In this document: in pieces, positions 19,095 through 27,494 of the stretch
Layout of the letters: the number at the start of each line of letters is the position of its first letter
How positions within the stretch are numbered: the stretch's first letter is position 1
From: an uncultured cyanobacterium
GTDB lineage: Bacteria; Cyanobacteriota; Cyanobacteriia; PCC-6307; Cyanobiaceae
Direction of reading: 5' to 3'
Length of the DNA stretch: 64,000 nt
Assembly: GCA_903917565.1 (NCBI GenBank)
Contig: CAIXBB010000001.1
Span: 248,001-312,000, forward strand
Made by a program: the position numbers and the translations under genes
The notes under the pieces: generated by a model
What the model saw: only the letters and a program-made list of their open reading frames with translations
Database searches by the model: none
Told to the model about the DNA's origin: nothing

Positions 19095-21605
19095 GTGTCC
19101 CGTTCCTTCGCGGCAGCCCTGCGCCCGATCGAGGCCTGGTTCTCCCGCCGCGGATGGCGACCGATGCCGTTCCAGCGGCAGTGCTGGCAGGCCTATCTGG
19201 AGGGGGCCAGCGGCCTGATCCAGGTGCCCACCGGCTCGGGGAAGACCTACGCCGCCGTGATGGGGCCGATCGCCGCCATGCTGGCCGAGAAGGGGGGCGC
19301 CGAACCGGACGGCGGGCTGCGCCTGCTGGTGCTGACGCCCCTGCGGGCCCTCAGCCGCGACCTGCTGCTGGCGATCCGGGAGCCGATCGACACCATGGAC
19401 TGGCCGCTGCGGGTGGGGCTGCGCAACGGCGACACCAGCAGCCATGAGCGGGGCAAGCAGCTGAAGGCACCGCCGCAGATCCTGATCACCACCCCCGAAT
19501 CCCTCTCCCTGCTCCTGGCCGGACCGCGGGCGGAGGCCCTGTTTGCCGACCTGGAGGCGGTGGTGATCGATGAATGGCACGAGCTGATGGGCAGCAAGAG
19601 GGGTTCCCAGAGCGAGCTCTGCCTGAGCTGGCTGCGGAGCCGGCGGCCCGCCCTCCGGACCTGGGCGATCAGCGCCACCATCGGCAACCTGGAGGAGGCG
19701 GCCCGGGCCGCGGTGGGCGTCGGTGGCGAGCCACGGATCATCACGGCCCGGATCCGGCGGGATACACAGATCCGCAGCCTGCTGCCCGACACGATCGACG
19801 GCTTTCCCTGGGCCGGCCATCTCGGCCTGCGCATGTACGAGGAACTGGTGGCGGCCATGGAGCCGGATGTCTCCACGCTGCTGTTCACCAACACCCGCAA
19901 CCAGGCCGAGCGCTGGCACCAGTGCCTGCGCTTCGCCTGCCCGGAGATGGAAGGGGCCCTGGCCCTCCACCACAGCGCCATCGACCGGGCTACCCGTGAA
20001 GCCATCGAGGCGGGGGTGAAGGCCGCCTCCATCCGCTGGGTGGTCTGCACCAGCTCCCTTGATCTGGGGGTGGACTTCCAGCCGGTCGAACGGGTGGTGC
20101 AGATCGGCAGTGCCAAGAACCTGGCCCGGCTGCTGCAGCGGGCGGGGCGTTCGGCCCATGCGCCCGGAGGCACGGCCCAGGTGCTGTTCATGCCCACCAA
20201 TGCCCTCGAGCTGCTGGAGGTGTCAGCGATACGCCGGGGGCTGGGGGAGGGGCTGGTGGAACACCGCCGCCCGCCCGAGGCGCCGCTCGATGTGCTGCTG
20301 CAGCACCTGGTCAGCCTGGCCTGCGGTCCGGGCTTCGAGGCTGAGGCCACCTTCGAGGCCATTCGCCGCACCTGGAGCTACCGGCAGCTGGAGCGGAGCC
20401 GCTGGGACTGGTGTCTGCGCTTTCTCGAAGATGGGGGCGATTGCCTGGGGGCCTATCCGCGCTACCGCAAGCTGGAGCGGGAGCTGGCCGAGGCAACGGA
20501 TGGCGTCTCCCAGCGCTTCGTGGTCCGGGAGAAGGCCGTGGCCCGCCTGCACCGGCTCAACATCGGCACGATCAGCGCCGATCGGGCCGTGACTGTTCGG
20601 TTCGTGCGCGGGGCCGTGCTGGGCCACGTGGAGGAAGTGTTCATCGGCCGGCTCAAACCGGGGGATGTCTTTTTCTTTGCCGGCCGCCAGCTGGAGTTCG
20701 TGCGGCTGCGGGAGATGACCGCGATGGTCAAGGCCACGACGCGCCGCAGCGCCATGGTGCCGGCCTGGGGCGGCGGCCAGATGGCGCTCTCGGATCTGCT
20801 AAGTGCCCATCTGCGCGCAGAGGTGGACCGCTGCGCCCGCGCCCTCGACAGGGAGGAGGGTTTCACGCTGGACACCGCCGAACTGCGGGCCCTGCGGCCA
20901 CTGCTGGAGCGCCAGGTGCTGCTCTCCGCCCTGCCCCGACAGCAGCAGTTTCTGCTGGAGGTGTGCCAGACCCGGGAGGGCAGCCATCTCTACGCCTACC
21001 CGTTCGAAGGACGCTTCGTGCATGAGGGCCTCGGCTTCCTCTGGTCGTGGCGGCTGGCCCGCCACCATCCCGGCACCTTCACGGTGTCGGTGAGCGACTA
21101 CGGCTTCGAGCTGCTGGCGGCCCGGGGCTACCCCTTCGAGGAGCTGCTGGAGCTCCATGGGGAGACCCTCCTGGACCCTGAAGGCCTGCTGGCGGACCTG
21201 GAGCGAGCGGTCAACCTGTCGGAGCTCTGCCGCCGCCGCTTCCGCTCCATCGCCCAGGTGAGTGGTCTGGTGGTGAACGGCTACCCCGGCCAGGCCCGCT
21301 CCGGCGGCCAGCTGCAGATCAGCGCTGCCCTGCTCTTCGACGTCTTCGAGCGCCATGAGCCCGGCAACCTCTTGCTGGCCCAGGCCCGCAGTGAAGTGCT
21401 GGAGGAGCAACTCGACCTCGGACGCCTGGTCAGCACCCTGCAGCGACTGCAGCAGAGCGAGTGGCTGCAGCGTCGCCTGCCCCGGCCCGGTCCGATGGCC
21501 TTCCCTTTGCTGGCGGAGCGGCTCAACAACCGCATGAGCAACGAATCGCTGCTGGAGCGGCTGGAGAAGCTGCGGCAACAGGCTGCCCGGGCTGAGGGAC
21601 CCTGA
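19095..21605 (+). CDS. Ligase-associated DExH-box helicase (Lhr-like)
   Basis: The 836-residue superfamily 2 helicase has Walker A PTGSGKT (45-51), motif II DEWH (159-162), motif III SATIGN and motif VI LLQRAGRSAHAPGG. A large Lhr-type C-terminal region follows, including LNIGTISADRAV and GDVFFFAGRQLEFVRLREM. This corresponds to the ligase-associated DExH helicase (TIGR04121). Lhr-core enzymes are DNA-dependent ATPases that move 3'-5' and act in repair. The gene starts with GTG 19095. The PdeM phosphoesterase normally seen next to this helicase is missing here. Confidence 0.93.
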   Translation: MSRSFAAALRPIEAWFSRRGWRPMPFQRQCWQAYLEGASGLIQVPTGSGKTYAAVMGPIAAMLAEKGGAEPDGGLRLLVLTPLRALSRDLLLAIREPIDTMDWPLRVGLRNGDTSSHERGKQLKAPPQILITTPESLSLLLAGPRAEALFADLEAVVIDEWHELMGSKRGSQSELCLSWLRSRRPALRTWAISATIGNLEEAARAAVGVGGEPRIITARIRRDTQIRSLLPDTIDGFPWAGHLGLRMYEELVAAMEPDVSTLLFTNTRNQAERWHQCLRFACPEMEGALALHHSAIDRATREAIEAGVKAASIRWVVCTSSLDLGVDFQPVERVVQIGSAKNLARLLQRAGRSAHAPGGTAQVLFMPTNALELLEVSAIRRGLGEGLVEHRRPPEAPLDVLLQHLVSLACGPGFEAEATFEAIRRTWSYRQLERSRWDWCLRFLEDGGDCLGAYPRYRKLERELAEATDGVSQRFVVREKAVARLHRLNIGTISADRAVTVRFVRGAVLGHVEEVFIGRLKPGDVFFFAGRQLEFVRLREMTAMVKATTRRSAMVPAWGGGQMALSDLLSAHLRAEVDRCARALDREEGFTLDTAELRALRPLLERQVLLSALPRQQQFLLEVCQTREGSHLYAYPFEGRFVHEGLGFLWSWRLARHHPGTFTVSVSDYGFELLAARGYPFEELLELHGETLLDPEGLLADLERAVNLSELCRRRFRSIAQVSGLVVNGYPGQARSGGQLQISAALLFDVFERHEPGNLLLAQARSEVLEEQLDLGRLVSTLQRLQQSEWLQRRLPRPGPMAFPLLAERLNNRMSNESLLERLEKLRQQAARAEGP

Positions 21606-21628
21606 GCCGGAGGCGCAGGGGAGAAAGA

Positions 21629-21713
21629 CGGAGGGGGTGGGATTCGAACCCACGGAATCTTGCGATTCGCCGGTTTTCAAGACCGGAGCCATCAACCACT
21701 CGACCACCCCTCC
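21629..21713 (-). tRNA. tRNA-Ser (anticodon UGA)
   Basis: The minus strand folds into a class II tRNA. The 7-base acceptor stem GGAGGGG pairs with CCCCTCC, followed by a G discriminator. The anticodon stem CCGGT/ACCGG encloses the loop CTTGAAA, giving anticodon TGA. A long variable arm (CGAATC...GATTC) is typical of tRNA-Ser, and the T arm carries GGTTCGAATCC. No CCA is encoded. It decodes UCA and wobble UCG. Confidence 0.97.
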
Positions 21714-21731
21714 AGGCTGAACGGCCCGACC

Positions 21732-22913
21732 TTACAGCCGGTTGGGGAGCCCCTTGACGCCTCCGGGCAGGGTCTGGCGGGAGCGGACACCGCACCAAGC
21801 CGCCAGGTAGGCGCGGTTGTCGGGATCCAGCTGACGCACGCCGGAGAGATTCACGTTCTCCACCAGGGCCCCGGTGCCGGCGCCACTGAGGTGGTCGGGC
21901 GGCTGCTGGGGCTGGTGCGGGGAAGCCGCCAGCGCCTCCCCGTAGAAGAAACGCGTGGCCTGCAGGCAGGCGCCCTGGAGGTTGGCCCCTGCGAGATTCA
22001 CAGCGGCCAGGTTGGCTTCGGCCAGATCGGCACCGGAGAGGTCGGCACCGGAGAGATCGGCGCCATTGAAATCGATGGCGCGCAGGTCGGTGCCGGCGAG
22101 ATCGGCACCCCTGAGCATGCTCTGGAGGCGGATCACGGGAACCCCCCTCGGCCGGTCCTCCTCGTAGCTGCCCTCCCCATCGAGGATGGCGCGCCCCAGG
22201 CGCTGGTCGCGGCGCAGGGGGGTGAGCAATCTGGCGTGGGAGAGAAAGCGCAGGATCCTGGCCTTGCCGTCCCCATCGATGCTGCTCAGCACGGCGGCCA
22301 GGCGGCCCTCGGCCAGCATGCGCTCCAGGGGCCAGTCCTCCAGAAGGCCCTCCTCGTCGCTGATCAGCTCGGAGATGCCATGGATGAAGCTGTCGATGGT
22401 CTGGGCCTGGGTGATGCGGTTCTGCTGGGTGGTGAGACGCTGGTCGACCATCACCTGGCGCCAGGCGATCATCAGCGCCACCAGGGCCACCAGAATCTGG
22501 CCGACGGCCCCGATGACCCCTTCGCCGAAGGCACCGATCGCTGCCCAGTCCCCGTTGCGGTAGATCGCCAGCAGCGGGTCGAGCCAGCCCAGGGCCAGGG
22601 GGATGGAGAGCAGGGCCAGGGCCAGGGACAGGCCCGCCACCAGACGAACGGTGGGGGGGTCCTCAAGGTGCCGGACCAGGAGCTGCCAGAACGGTGGCAA
22701 CAACTGGCGCAGGGCCAGGGCCACGGTCAGCAAGGCCGCCGGCAGGGCCAGCCAGGCGAGTCCCAGCAGCAGGGCGGCCTGGAGAACCAGAAGGGTGAGC
22801 AACAACTGCAGGCCGGCGCCGTGGCGCAGGCGCGTCCAGGGACCGCCCGCCCGCAGGGCGAGGGGCGGGGAGCCGGCAGAGGCAAGGGAGCGATCGTCCG
22901 GCTTCGAGGTCAT
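21732..22913 (-). CDS. Pentapeptide-repeat membrane protein
   Basis: The 393-residue protein has four or five hydrophobic spans in its first 160 residues. A cytoplasmic alpha-helical region (about 160-255) follows, then a short run of A(D/N)LxX pentapeptides (DLSGADLSGADLAEANLAAV, about 265-315) that would form a right-handed beta-helix. Membrane-anchored pentapeptide proteins are common in cyanobacteria, and most have unknown roles. Its start overlaps the stop of the upstream cax gene by four bases (ATGA), suggesting co-translation and perhaps a role near ion transport. Confidence 0.85.
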   Translation of the reverse strand: MTSKPDDRSLASAGSPPLALRAGGPWTRLRHGAGLQLLLTLLVLQAALLLGLAWLALPAALLTVALALRQLLPPFWQLLVRHLEDPPTVRLVAGLSLALALLSIPLALGWLDPLLAIYRNGDWAAIGAFGEGVIGAVGQILVALVALMIAWRQVMVDQRLTTQQNRITQAQTIDSFIHGISELISDEEGLLEDWPLERMLAEGRLAAVLSSIDGDGKARILRFLSHARLLTPLRRDQRLGRAILDGEGSYEEDRPRGVPVIRLQSMLRGADLAGTDLRAIDFNGADLSGADLSGADLAEANLAAVNLAGANLQGACLQATRFFYGEALAASPHQPQQPPDHLSGAGTGALVENVNLSGVRQLDPDNRAYLAAWCGVRSRQTLPGGVKGLPNRL

Positions 22914-24025
22914 GACAGGGGGCTGCTCTGGAAGAAGAAGCCAGCCGCCAGGATCGCGTAGGCCGCCAGCAGGAGCACACCCTCGAGCCAGTCGGAGCGG
23001 CCGTCGAGACTGACCAGATTGCTCACCAGCACCGCCGTGGCCACCGCCACCACCTCATAGACGTTGAAACTGAGGTCGAGGGGATGGCCCAGCAGGGGGG
23101 CCACCAGCAGCAGCACCGGCACCACCAACAGCCCCACCAGCAGGGTGGACCCGAGGGCCACCGACACGGCCAGATCCATCTTGTCCTTGCGCGCCATGCT
23201 CACGGCGGTGAGGTACTCAGCCGCACCGCCCAGCAGGGGGAGCAGCACCACGCCGGTGAACAGGGCCGAGAGACCGAGGGACTCGGTGACGGTCTCCACC
23301 ACGCCGACGAACAGCTCCGAGGCGTAGGCCAGGCCGACGGTGGCCGCCAACAGCACGGCGACCCAGGGCAGCAAAGGCGGCCGAGAGCTGCTCTCCCGCC
23401 CGTTGCCGGAATCTGCCCCATCGACGAGCAGGTCCGCCTCCGCCACCGCATAAAGGGTGCGATGGGTGCCCAGGGAGAAGAGCAGGGTCAGGCCGTAAAC
23501 GAGCAGCAGCACCCAGGCCACGAACTGGGAGAAGGACTCAGCGGCGCCTGCGTCGAGTCCCCCTGACTCGCCCCCCACCATCCCCCTGAGACTCGGAATC
23601 AGGATCGCCAGCACGGCCAGGGTCATGGCCGAACCATTGACCCGTGCCACCACCGGCTGAAAGCGCTGCTCGCTGCGGCCGATCCCCCCCACCAGCATGG
23701 ACAGACCGAGGGCCAGCAGCAGGTTGGCCATGATCGTGCCGGTGATACTCGCCTTGACGATGTCCACCAGGCCGGCCCGCAGGGCCGCCAGGGCAATGAT
23801 CAGTTCGGTGGCGTTCCCGAACAGGGCATTCAGCAGTGCCCCGATGGAGGGACCGAGGGTGAGGGACAGCTCCTCGGTGGCGGTGCTCAACAGAATCGCC
23901 AGGGGGATGATCGACAGGATCGAGGCGACGAAGACGATGTCGTCCCCCCAATGGAGCCGATCTGCGGCCGCTGCGACCGGCAGCATCGCCAACAGGCCGA
24001 TGGCGATGCGCAGGCGTGCGGGCAT
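22910..24025 (-). CDS. cax: Ca2+/H+ antiporter (CaCA/Cax family)
   Basis: The 371-residue membrane protein has about eleven hydrophobic spans in two homologous halves. Each half carries the cation-binding alpha repeat: GNATELIIALAALRAG in the first and GGAAEYLTAVSMARKDKMD in the second, with the key Glu residues present. Family members exchange cytoplasmic Ca2+ for protons. The acidic loop DLLVDGADSGNGRESS separates the halves. Length is normal. The gene is followed by the overlapping pentapeptide-repeat gene and is divergent from the Sia-like operon. Confidence 0.93.
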   Translation of the reverse strand: MPARLRIAIGLLAMLPVAAAADRLHWGDDIVFVASILSIIPLAILLSTATEELSLTLGPSIGALLNALFGNATELIIALAALRAGLVDIVKASITGTIMANLLLALGLSMLVGGIGRSEQRFQPVVARVNGSAMTLAVLAILIPSLRGMVGGESGGLDAGAAESFSQFVAWVLLLVYGLTLLFSLGTHRTLYAVAEADLLVDGADSGNGRESSSRPPLLPWVAVLLAATVGLAYASELFVGVVETVTESLGLSALFTGVVLLPLLGGAAEYLTAVSMARKDKMDLAVSVALGSTLLVGLLVVPVLLLVAPLLGHPLDLSFNVYEVVAVATAVLVSNLVSLDGRSDWLEGVLLLAAYAILAAGFFFQSSPLS

Positions 24026-24250
24026 GGAGCGGCGCCAAAACGTGACTCATTGTGACCGACTGTTGACCCACAGGGCCATGGCCAGGCCAGCCATCAACGT
24101 GAGGTCGGCAGGATGGAGGGGAGCCAACTCCCTGCCGAGTCGCGTTGTTGACGGCGCATCAGGAACTTTCAGCCCAGAATGTCTCCAGCAGCATTCTCGT
24201 GATTGCCCGATATCCACCAGACCACCGTGGGTCAAAAGAACCCTCAGGCG

Positions 24251-25486
24251 ATGAAGATCCCACTCCGGCGCCCAGATGCCGTGGAGCCCGATCCCAACCG
24301 GGACAGCAGGAACAATCAGAGAAGTCATCCGCCACCATTTAGAAGAACAGTGGCATCCATTCAGCGGGTCTTCACTCTCATTGCGATTGTCAATGGGCTT
24401 GTTCTGCTGTACCTGGTGATTGCCGCCATCCAGCTGCTGATGGTTCCCGGCGCCCGATCGGCTGAGATTTATGTCTCGTTGATCCTGACGCTGTTACTGG
24501 TCATCCTGGCGATCATTTCCTATCAGATCATCGCCAGGCGGATCATCCTCCCGATCGCACGGCTGGTCCGCGAAGCCAGTGAGATTGAAAGCGACGACAT
24601 GACCAGCATGCTCACGATCCGCAGCAACGACGAAATCTCAAAGCTCGCTCAGGCCTTCAACATGGTGCTCATCAAAATGCGTCAGGCATTGATTGCGGGG
24701 GATGATAGCAATCAGCAATTGCTGAAAGCCAAACGGCAGATTGAGGCCTCCATCAACTATGCCGCTCTGCTGCAGCGATCAATCCTTCCAGACCGCCAGC
24801 TCCAGGAAACATTCGGCAACGATTACTTCATCCTCTGGCTGCCCCGCGACACGGTTGGTGGTGACTACTACATCTTCCATTCGGAAGGCGGGCACTACCT
24901 TGCGGGGGTGGCCGACTGCGCCGGGCACGGCGTATCAGGGGCCATGATGACGATGCTGGCCCGGGCGGGGATTGACCGCTCCATCATGGAAGTGGGAATC
25001 ACTTCACCAGCCGCCATTCTGAGCGGCACCGATAACGCGATGCGTACCCTGCTGCATGGGGCCACGATGAGCAAGTCCATCGCGACCAGCATGGATATTG
25101 GTCTGGTCCGCCTTGACTTCGAAGCCAGAACACTTAGATTCGCTGGTGCAAAGATCAGTCTCTACTGGAGTGATGGGCAAACGATGCACATGCTCGGAGG
25201 CGATCATCGGGCCATCTGCGACCAACGTATCGGTGCCTACACCGACCACGACATTCCACTGTTGCCAGACTGCACGTACTACCTGACCACCGACGGCCTG
25301 CTCGACCAATCGGGAGGCGAAGAGGGTTTCTCCCTGGGCACCCAGCAGTTTAAGGAATGGCTGATCCAGTTGGCCCGTCAGCCCCTGGACCTCCAACGCC
25401 AGGCCCTCGCCGATGCCCTTGAGCGGTTTCGCGGAGGTCACCCGCAGCGGGACGACATCACGATCCTTTCCTTCCGTTTCTCGTAG
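24251..25486 (+). CDS. siaA: SiaA-like PP2C phosphatase with HAMP domain
   Basis: This membrane-bound SpoIIE/PP2C-type phosphatase has 411 residues from ATG 24251; a TTG at 24203 is an alternative start. Two membrane spans (about 41-64 and 72-93) enclose a loop of only a few residues. A HAMP domain (about 94-147), a helical linker and the phosphatase domain (from about 165) follow. Likely metal-binding aspartates lie in VGGDYYIFH, VADCAGHGVSGAM, TTDGLLDQ and QRDDITIL. In Pseudomonas, SiaA dephosphorylates SiaC so that SiaC can activate the diguanylate cyclase SiaD. That SiaA has a large extracytoplasmic sensor which this one lacks. The sequence is less GC-rich than the flanks. Confidence 0.85.
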   Translation: MKIPLRRPDAVEPDPNRDSRNNQRSHPPPFRRTVASIQRVFTLIAIVNGLVLLYLVIAAIQLLMVPGARSAEIYVSLILTLLLVILAIISYQIIARRIILPIARLVREASEIESDDMTSMLTIRSNDEISKLAQAFNMVLIKMRQALIAGDDSNQQLLKAKRQIEASINYAALLQRSILPDRQLQETFGNDYFILWLPRDTVGGDYYIFHSEGGHYLAGVADCAGHGVSGAMMTMLARAGIDRSIMEVGITSPAAILSGTDNAMRTLLHGATMSKSIATSMDIGLVRLDFEARTLRFAGAKISLYWSDGQTMHMLGGDHRAICDQRIGAYTDHDIPLLPDCTYYLTTDGLLDQSGGEEGFSLGTQQFKEWLIQLARQPLDLQRQALADALERFRGGHPQRDDITILSFRFS

Positions 25487-25495
25487 AGTCGCCTG

Positions 25496-25573
25496 ATGTA
25501 CGAAGCGATCAACGACGATCCCCATCCTCAACTGGAAACGCCCACTCCAGTGACAGCCTCGGAGTCGAAGTGA
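25496..25573 (+). CDS. Possible 25-codon ORF between siaA and siaB
   Basis: A short frame starting MYEAINDDPHPQLE ends in a TGA that shares its A with the ATG of the siaB-like gene (TGATG). The arrangement would permit translational coupling. The ribosome-binding site is weak and the peptide has no recognisable feature, so it may be chance. It fills the only sizeable gap inside the four-gene operon. Confidence 0.22.
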   Translation: MYEAINDDPHPQLETPTPVTASESK

Positions 25574-26121
25574 TGACCATCAGCACCACCAGCCTGATCT
25601 CGCTGAGAGAGTTCTTCAGCAATCACCAGATCCTCATCTGTTTCAACGGGCCCATCTCCACCAACCTGATCGGGGAGATTGGATCGGCGCTAAAGGAACA
25701 CATTGAATCCCATCACGCTCCCGAACTGGAGGTGATGGATGTTTTCAGTGTCTATATCGAGATGAGCCAGAACATCAGGAATTATGCAACAAGTCATGGC
25801 TTCAACGATTCCGAATCCTCCGCAACGGTCGTCATTGCGGCCGCCGAGGCTGGCCATTACGCCGTGTGTGCAGGTAACCTCGTAGAGATGGCGGATGGAC
25901 AGGCCCTGCTGAAACGGATCCACGAGCTCGCGGACTGCGACAAGACCCAGCTGAAGCTGCTCTACAAGCAGCAGTTGCGCCAGCCCCTCGCCCAGACCCC
26001 CGGTCAGGGAGCCGGTCTGGGTCTGATCGAGATCGCCAGGCGCTCGAGCCAGCCCATGGAAGCCTCCCTTGATCCCCTTGAGTCCGGTCTTGCCTTCTTC
26101 AGCCTTCGGGCCATCATCTGA
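25573..26121 (+). CDS. siaB: SiaB-like protein kinase (GHKL fold)
   Basis: The 182-residue protein matches SiaB, a small kinase of the HATPase/GHKL fold that phosphorylates SiaC. An N-box-like helix EMSQNIRNYATSH (about 63-75) and a G-box-like GQGAGLGLIEIARRS (about 153-167) form the predicted ATP site. There is no sensor or dimerisation domain beyond the core. It starts at ATG 25573; GTG 25570 is possible. By analogy with Pseudomonas, SiaA and SiaB act in opposite directions on the SiaC threonine. It lies four bases before siaC. Confidence 0.85.
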   Translation: MTISTTSLISLREFFSNHQILICFNGPISTNLIGEIGSALKEHIESHHAPELEVMDVFSVYIEMSQNIRNYATSHGFNDSESSATVVIAAAEAGHYAVCAGNLVEMADGQALLKRIHELADCDKTQLKLLYKQQLRQPLAQTPGQGAGLGLIEIARRSSQPMEASLDPLESGLAFFSLRAII

Positions 26122-26125
26122 TCCC

Positions 26126-26521
26126 ATGAGCAGCAGCGAAGAACTCAATCTCTCCGTGCCCGGCTCGCAATCCAGCCCGTCGATCCGGGCGGACTGGAAG
26201 GCTGGTGTCGTTGTCATGAGCGGAGAGTCCTATCCGGAGAATTCGTTTGAGCTGTACGACCAGCTGATCCAATGGATTGCCTCCTATCTTTCCAGTGCTG
26301 AACACTCCTTGACACTCGAGTTGCATTTGAACTATCTCAATACCAGCAGCATTCGATTCATGATTGATATCTTTGATTCGCTGCAGATAGCCTATGAGAA
26401 TGGCCGGGAAGTCTTGGTACAGTGGATGTTTGATGACAGGAATCCCCGTTCCGCTGAACTGGGCTCCGAATTCAAGGAGGATTATACTTTTCCGTTTTTT
26501 ATTCTCTCCATCAACACCTGA
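26126..26521 (+). CDS. siaC: SiaC-like phosphoswitch protein (DUF1987)
   Basis: The 131-residue protein belongs to the SiaC/DUF1987 family. The conserved LNYLNTSS segment holds T73, equivalent to the threonine phosphorylated in Pseudomonas SiaC. Unphosphorylated SiaC binds and activates the diguanylate cyclase SiaD there. The 25-residue N-terminus is Ser-rich and probably disordered. Its stop is separated by one base from the ATG of the GGDEF gene, which indicates a tight functional pair. Confidence 0.88.
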   Translation: MSSSEELNLSVPGSQSSPSIRADWKAGVVVMSGESYPENSFELYDQLIQWIASYLSSAEHSLTLELHLNYLNTSSIRFMIDIFDSLQIAYENGREVLVQWMFDDRNPRSAELGSEFKEDYTFPFFILSINT

Positions 26522-26522
26522 C

Positions 26523-27380
26523 ATGCTAGACCCATCCTGTCCAAAGTCCGATGATCAATTGGAACAGGACGTCATGGCGATTCTGGCCGATCAACGTTAT
26601 GACGATGATCCCATTCGCCATCTGCTTGCCCGATTACGGAATCGTATTGAAGAGCAAGTTTATAGGTTGGAAAGGGTTGCTGATATCTCTGATCTCTACC
26701 AGCACCATGTTCTTGAAAGTAATCGTAGTCTGACGGATCGCTACGAGAAGCAGCTGCGTCAGATCAAGCGGGTTGTCAAGATCTCCGACCTTTATCAAGC
26801 TTCACTGAAAGAGTTGAATCTCTCCCTGTTTGAGGCTTCTACCCATGACGCACTGACGGGAGTTTCCAACCGCCGCTTCATGGCAGAACGCTGTCTCGAG
26901 GAAGACCAACGGGCCGCAAGACATGGCTCCACCTATTCAATGATCATTCTCGATGTGGATCACTTCAAACTGATCAACGACAACTATGGCCATGCCACCG
27001 GAGATCTGATGCTGGTGGATTTCGTCAAAGCCCTCACCAGCAGCCTACGTCATTACGACATCATTGCCCGATGGGGAGGCGAAGAATTCATGGCCCTGCT
27101 GATCGATTCCGATCTTTCCGATGCCGAAATCGTGGCCAAACGTATGCTGACGAACATCCGCAACATGAGGGTTTCCATCGACGACATCGAATTGAATCTG
27201 ACAGCCAGTATGGGGCTGACTGAACACAAATCAGATGAGAACTACGACGCCACGTTTCGTCGTGCAGATAAAGCCTTGCTCATGGCCAAGAACGGAGGTC
27301 GGGACCGGCTCGTGGTAATCGATCCCAGAGATCCCTTGAGCCATCGAGAGATCAGTACGCTGATCACTTCCGCTGAGTAA
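26523..27380 (+). CDS. siaD: SiaD-like diguanylate cyclase (GGDEF)
   Basis: The 285-residue protein has a helical N-terminal stalk (about 30-105) and a C-terminal GGDEF domain. The active site is GGEEF (185-189), so it should make c-di-GMP from two GTP. An RHYD motif (176-179) lies five residues before it, the canonical inhibitory I-site for product feedback. The stalk contains a tandem repeat: RVADISDLYQ (51-60) and RVVKISDLYQ (84-93), each followed by E-x-N-x-SL. The stalk is the expected docking surface for SiaC. No membrane segment is present. Confidence 0.9.
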   Translation: MLDPSCPKSDDQLEQDVMAILADQRYDDDPIRHLLARLRNRIEEQVYRLERVADISDLYQHHVLESNRSLTDRYEKQLRQIKRVVKISDLYQASLKELNLSLFEASTHDALTGVSNRRFMAERCLEEDQRAARHGSTYSMIILDVDHFKLINDNYGHATGDLMLVDFVKALTSSLRHYDIIARWGGEEFMALLIDSDLSDAEIVAKRMLTNIRNMRVSIDDIELNLTASMGLTEHKSDENYDATFRRADKALLMAKNGGRDRLVVIDPRDPLSHREISTLITSAE

Positions 27381-27456
27381 ATCAGCGTTCTATTCTCAAC
27401 TTCCGAATACCCGCTGGACCAGAACCTGACTCGGGCAGTGATCTGGTAACAGGAGC

Positions 27457-27480
27457 TGCCGCATCTAAAGTGCTGCGGCA
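27457..27480. terminator. Inverted repeat between convergent genes, possible terminator
   Basis: TGCCGCA (27457-27463) pairs with TGCGGCA (27474-27480) around a ten-base loop. It sits between the convergent siaD-like gene and nrdJ. No T-tract follows on either strand, so a terminator role rests on position and stem strength only. Confidence 0.3.
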
Positions 27481-27494
27481 CCTCGGTCATCCGC

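Noticed and set aside
19065-20159. Upstream part of the long minus-strand frame that ends in the 43-codon gene
   Set aside because: It is antisense to the helicase and has shadow composition. Only the part after the strong ribosome-binding site is kept.
24148-24180. TTGACG upstream of the Sia operon as a -35 box
   Set aside because: No TATAAT-like hexamer lies 16-18 bases downstream, so a promoter cannot be supported.
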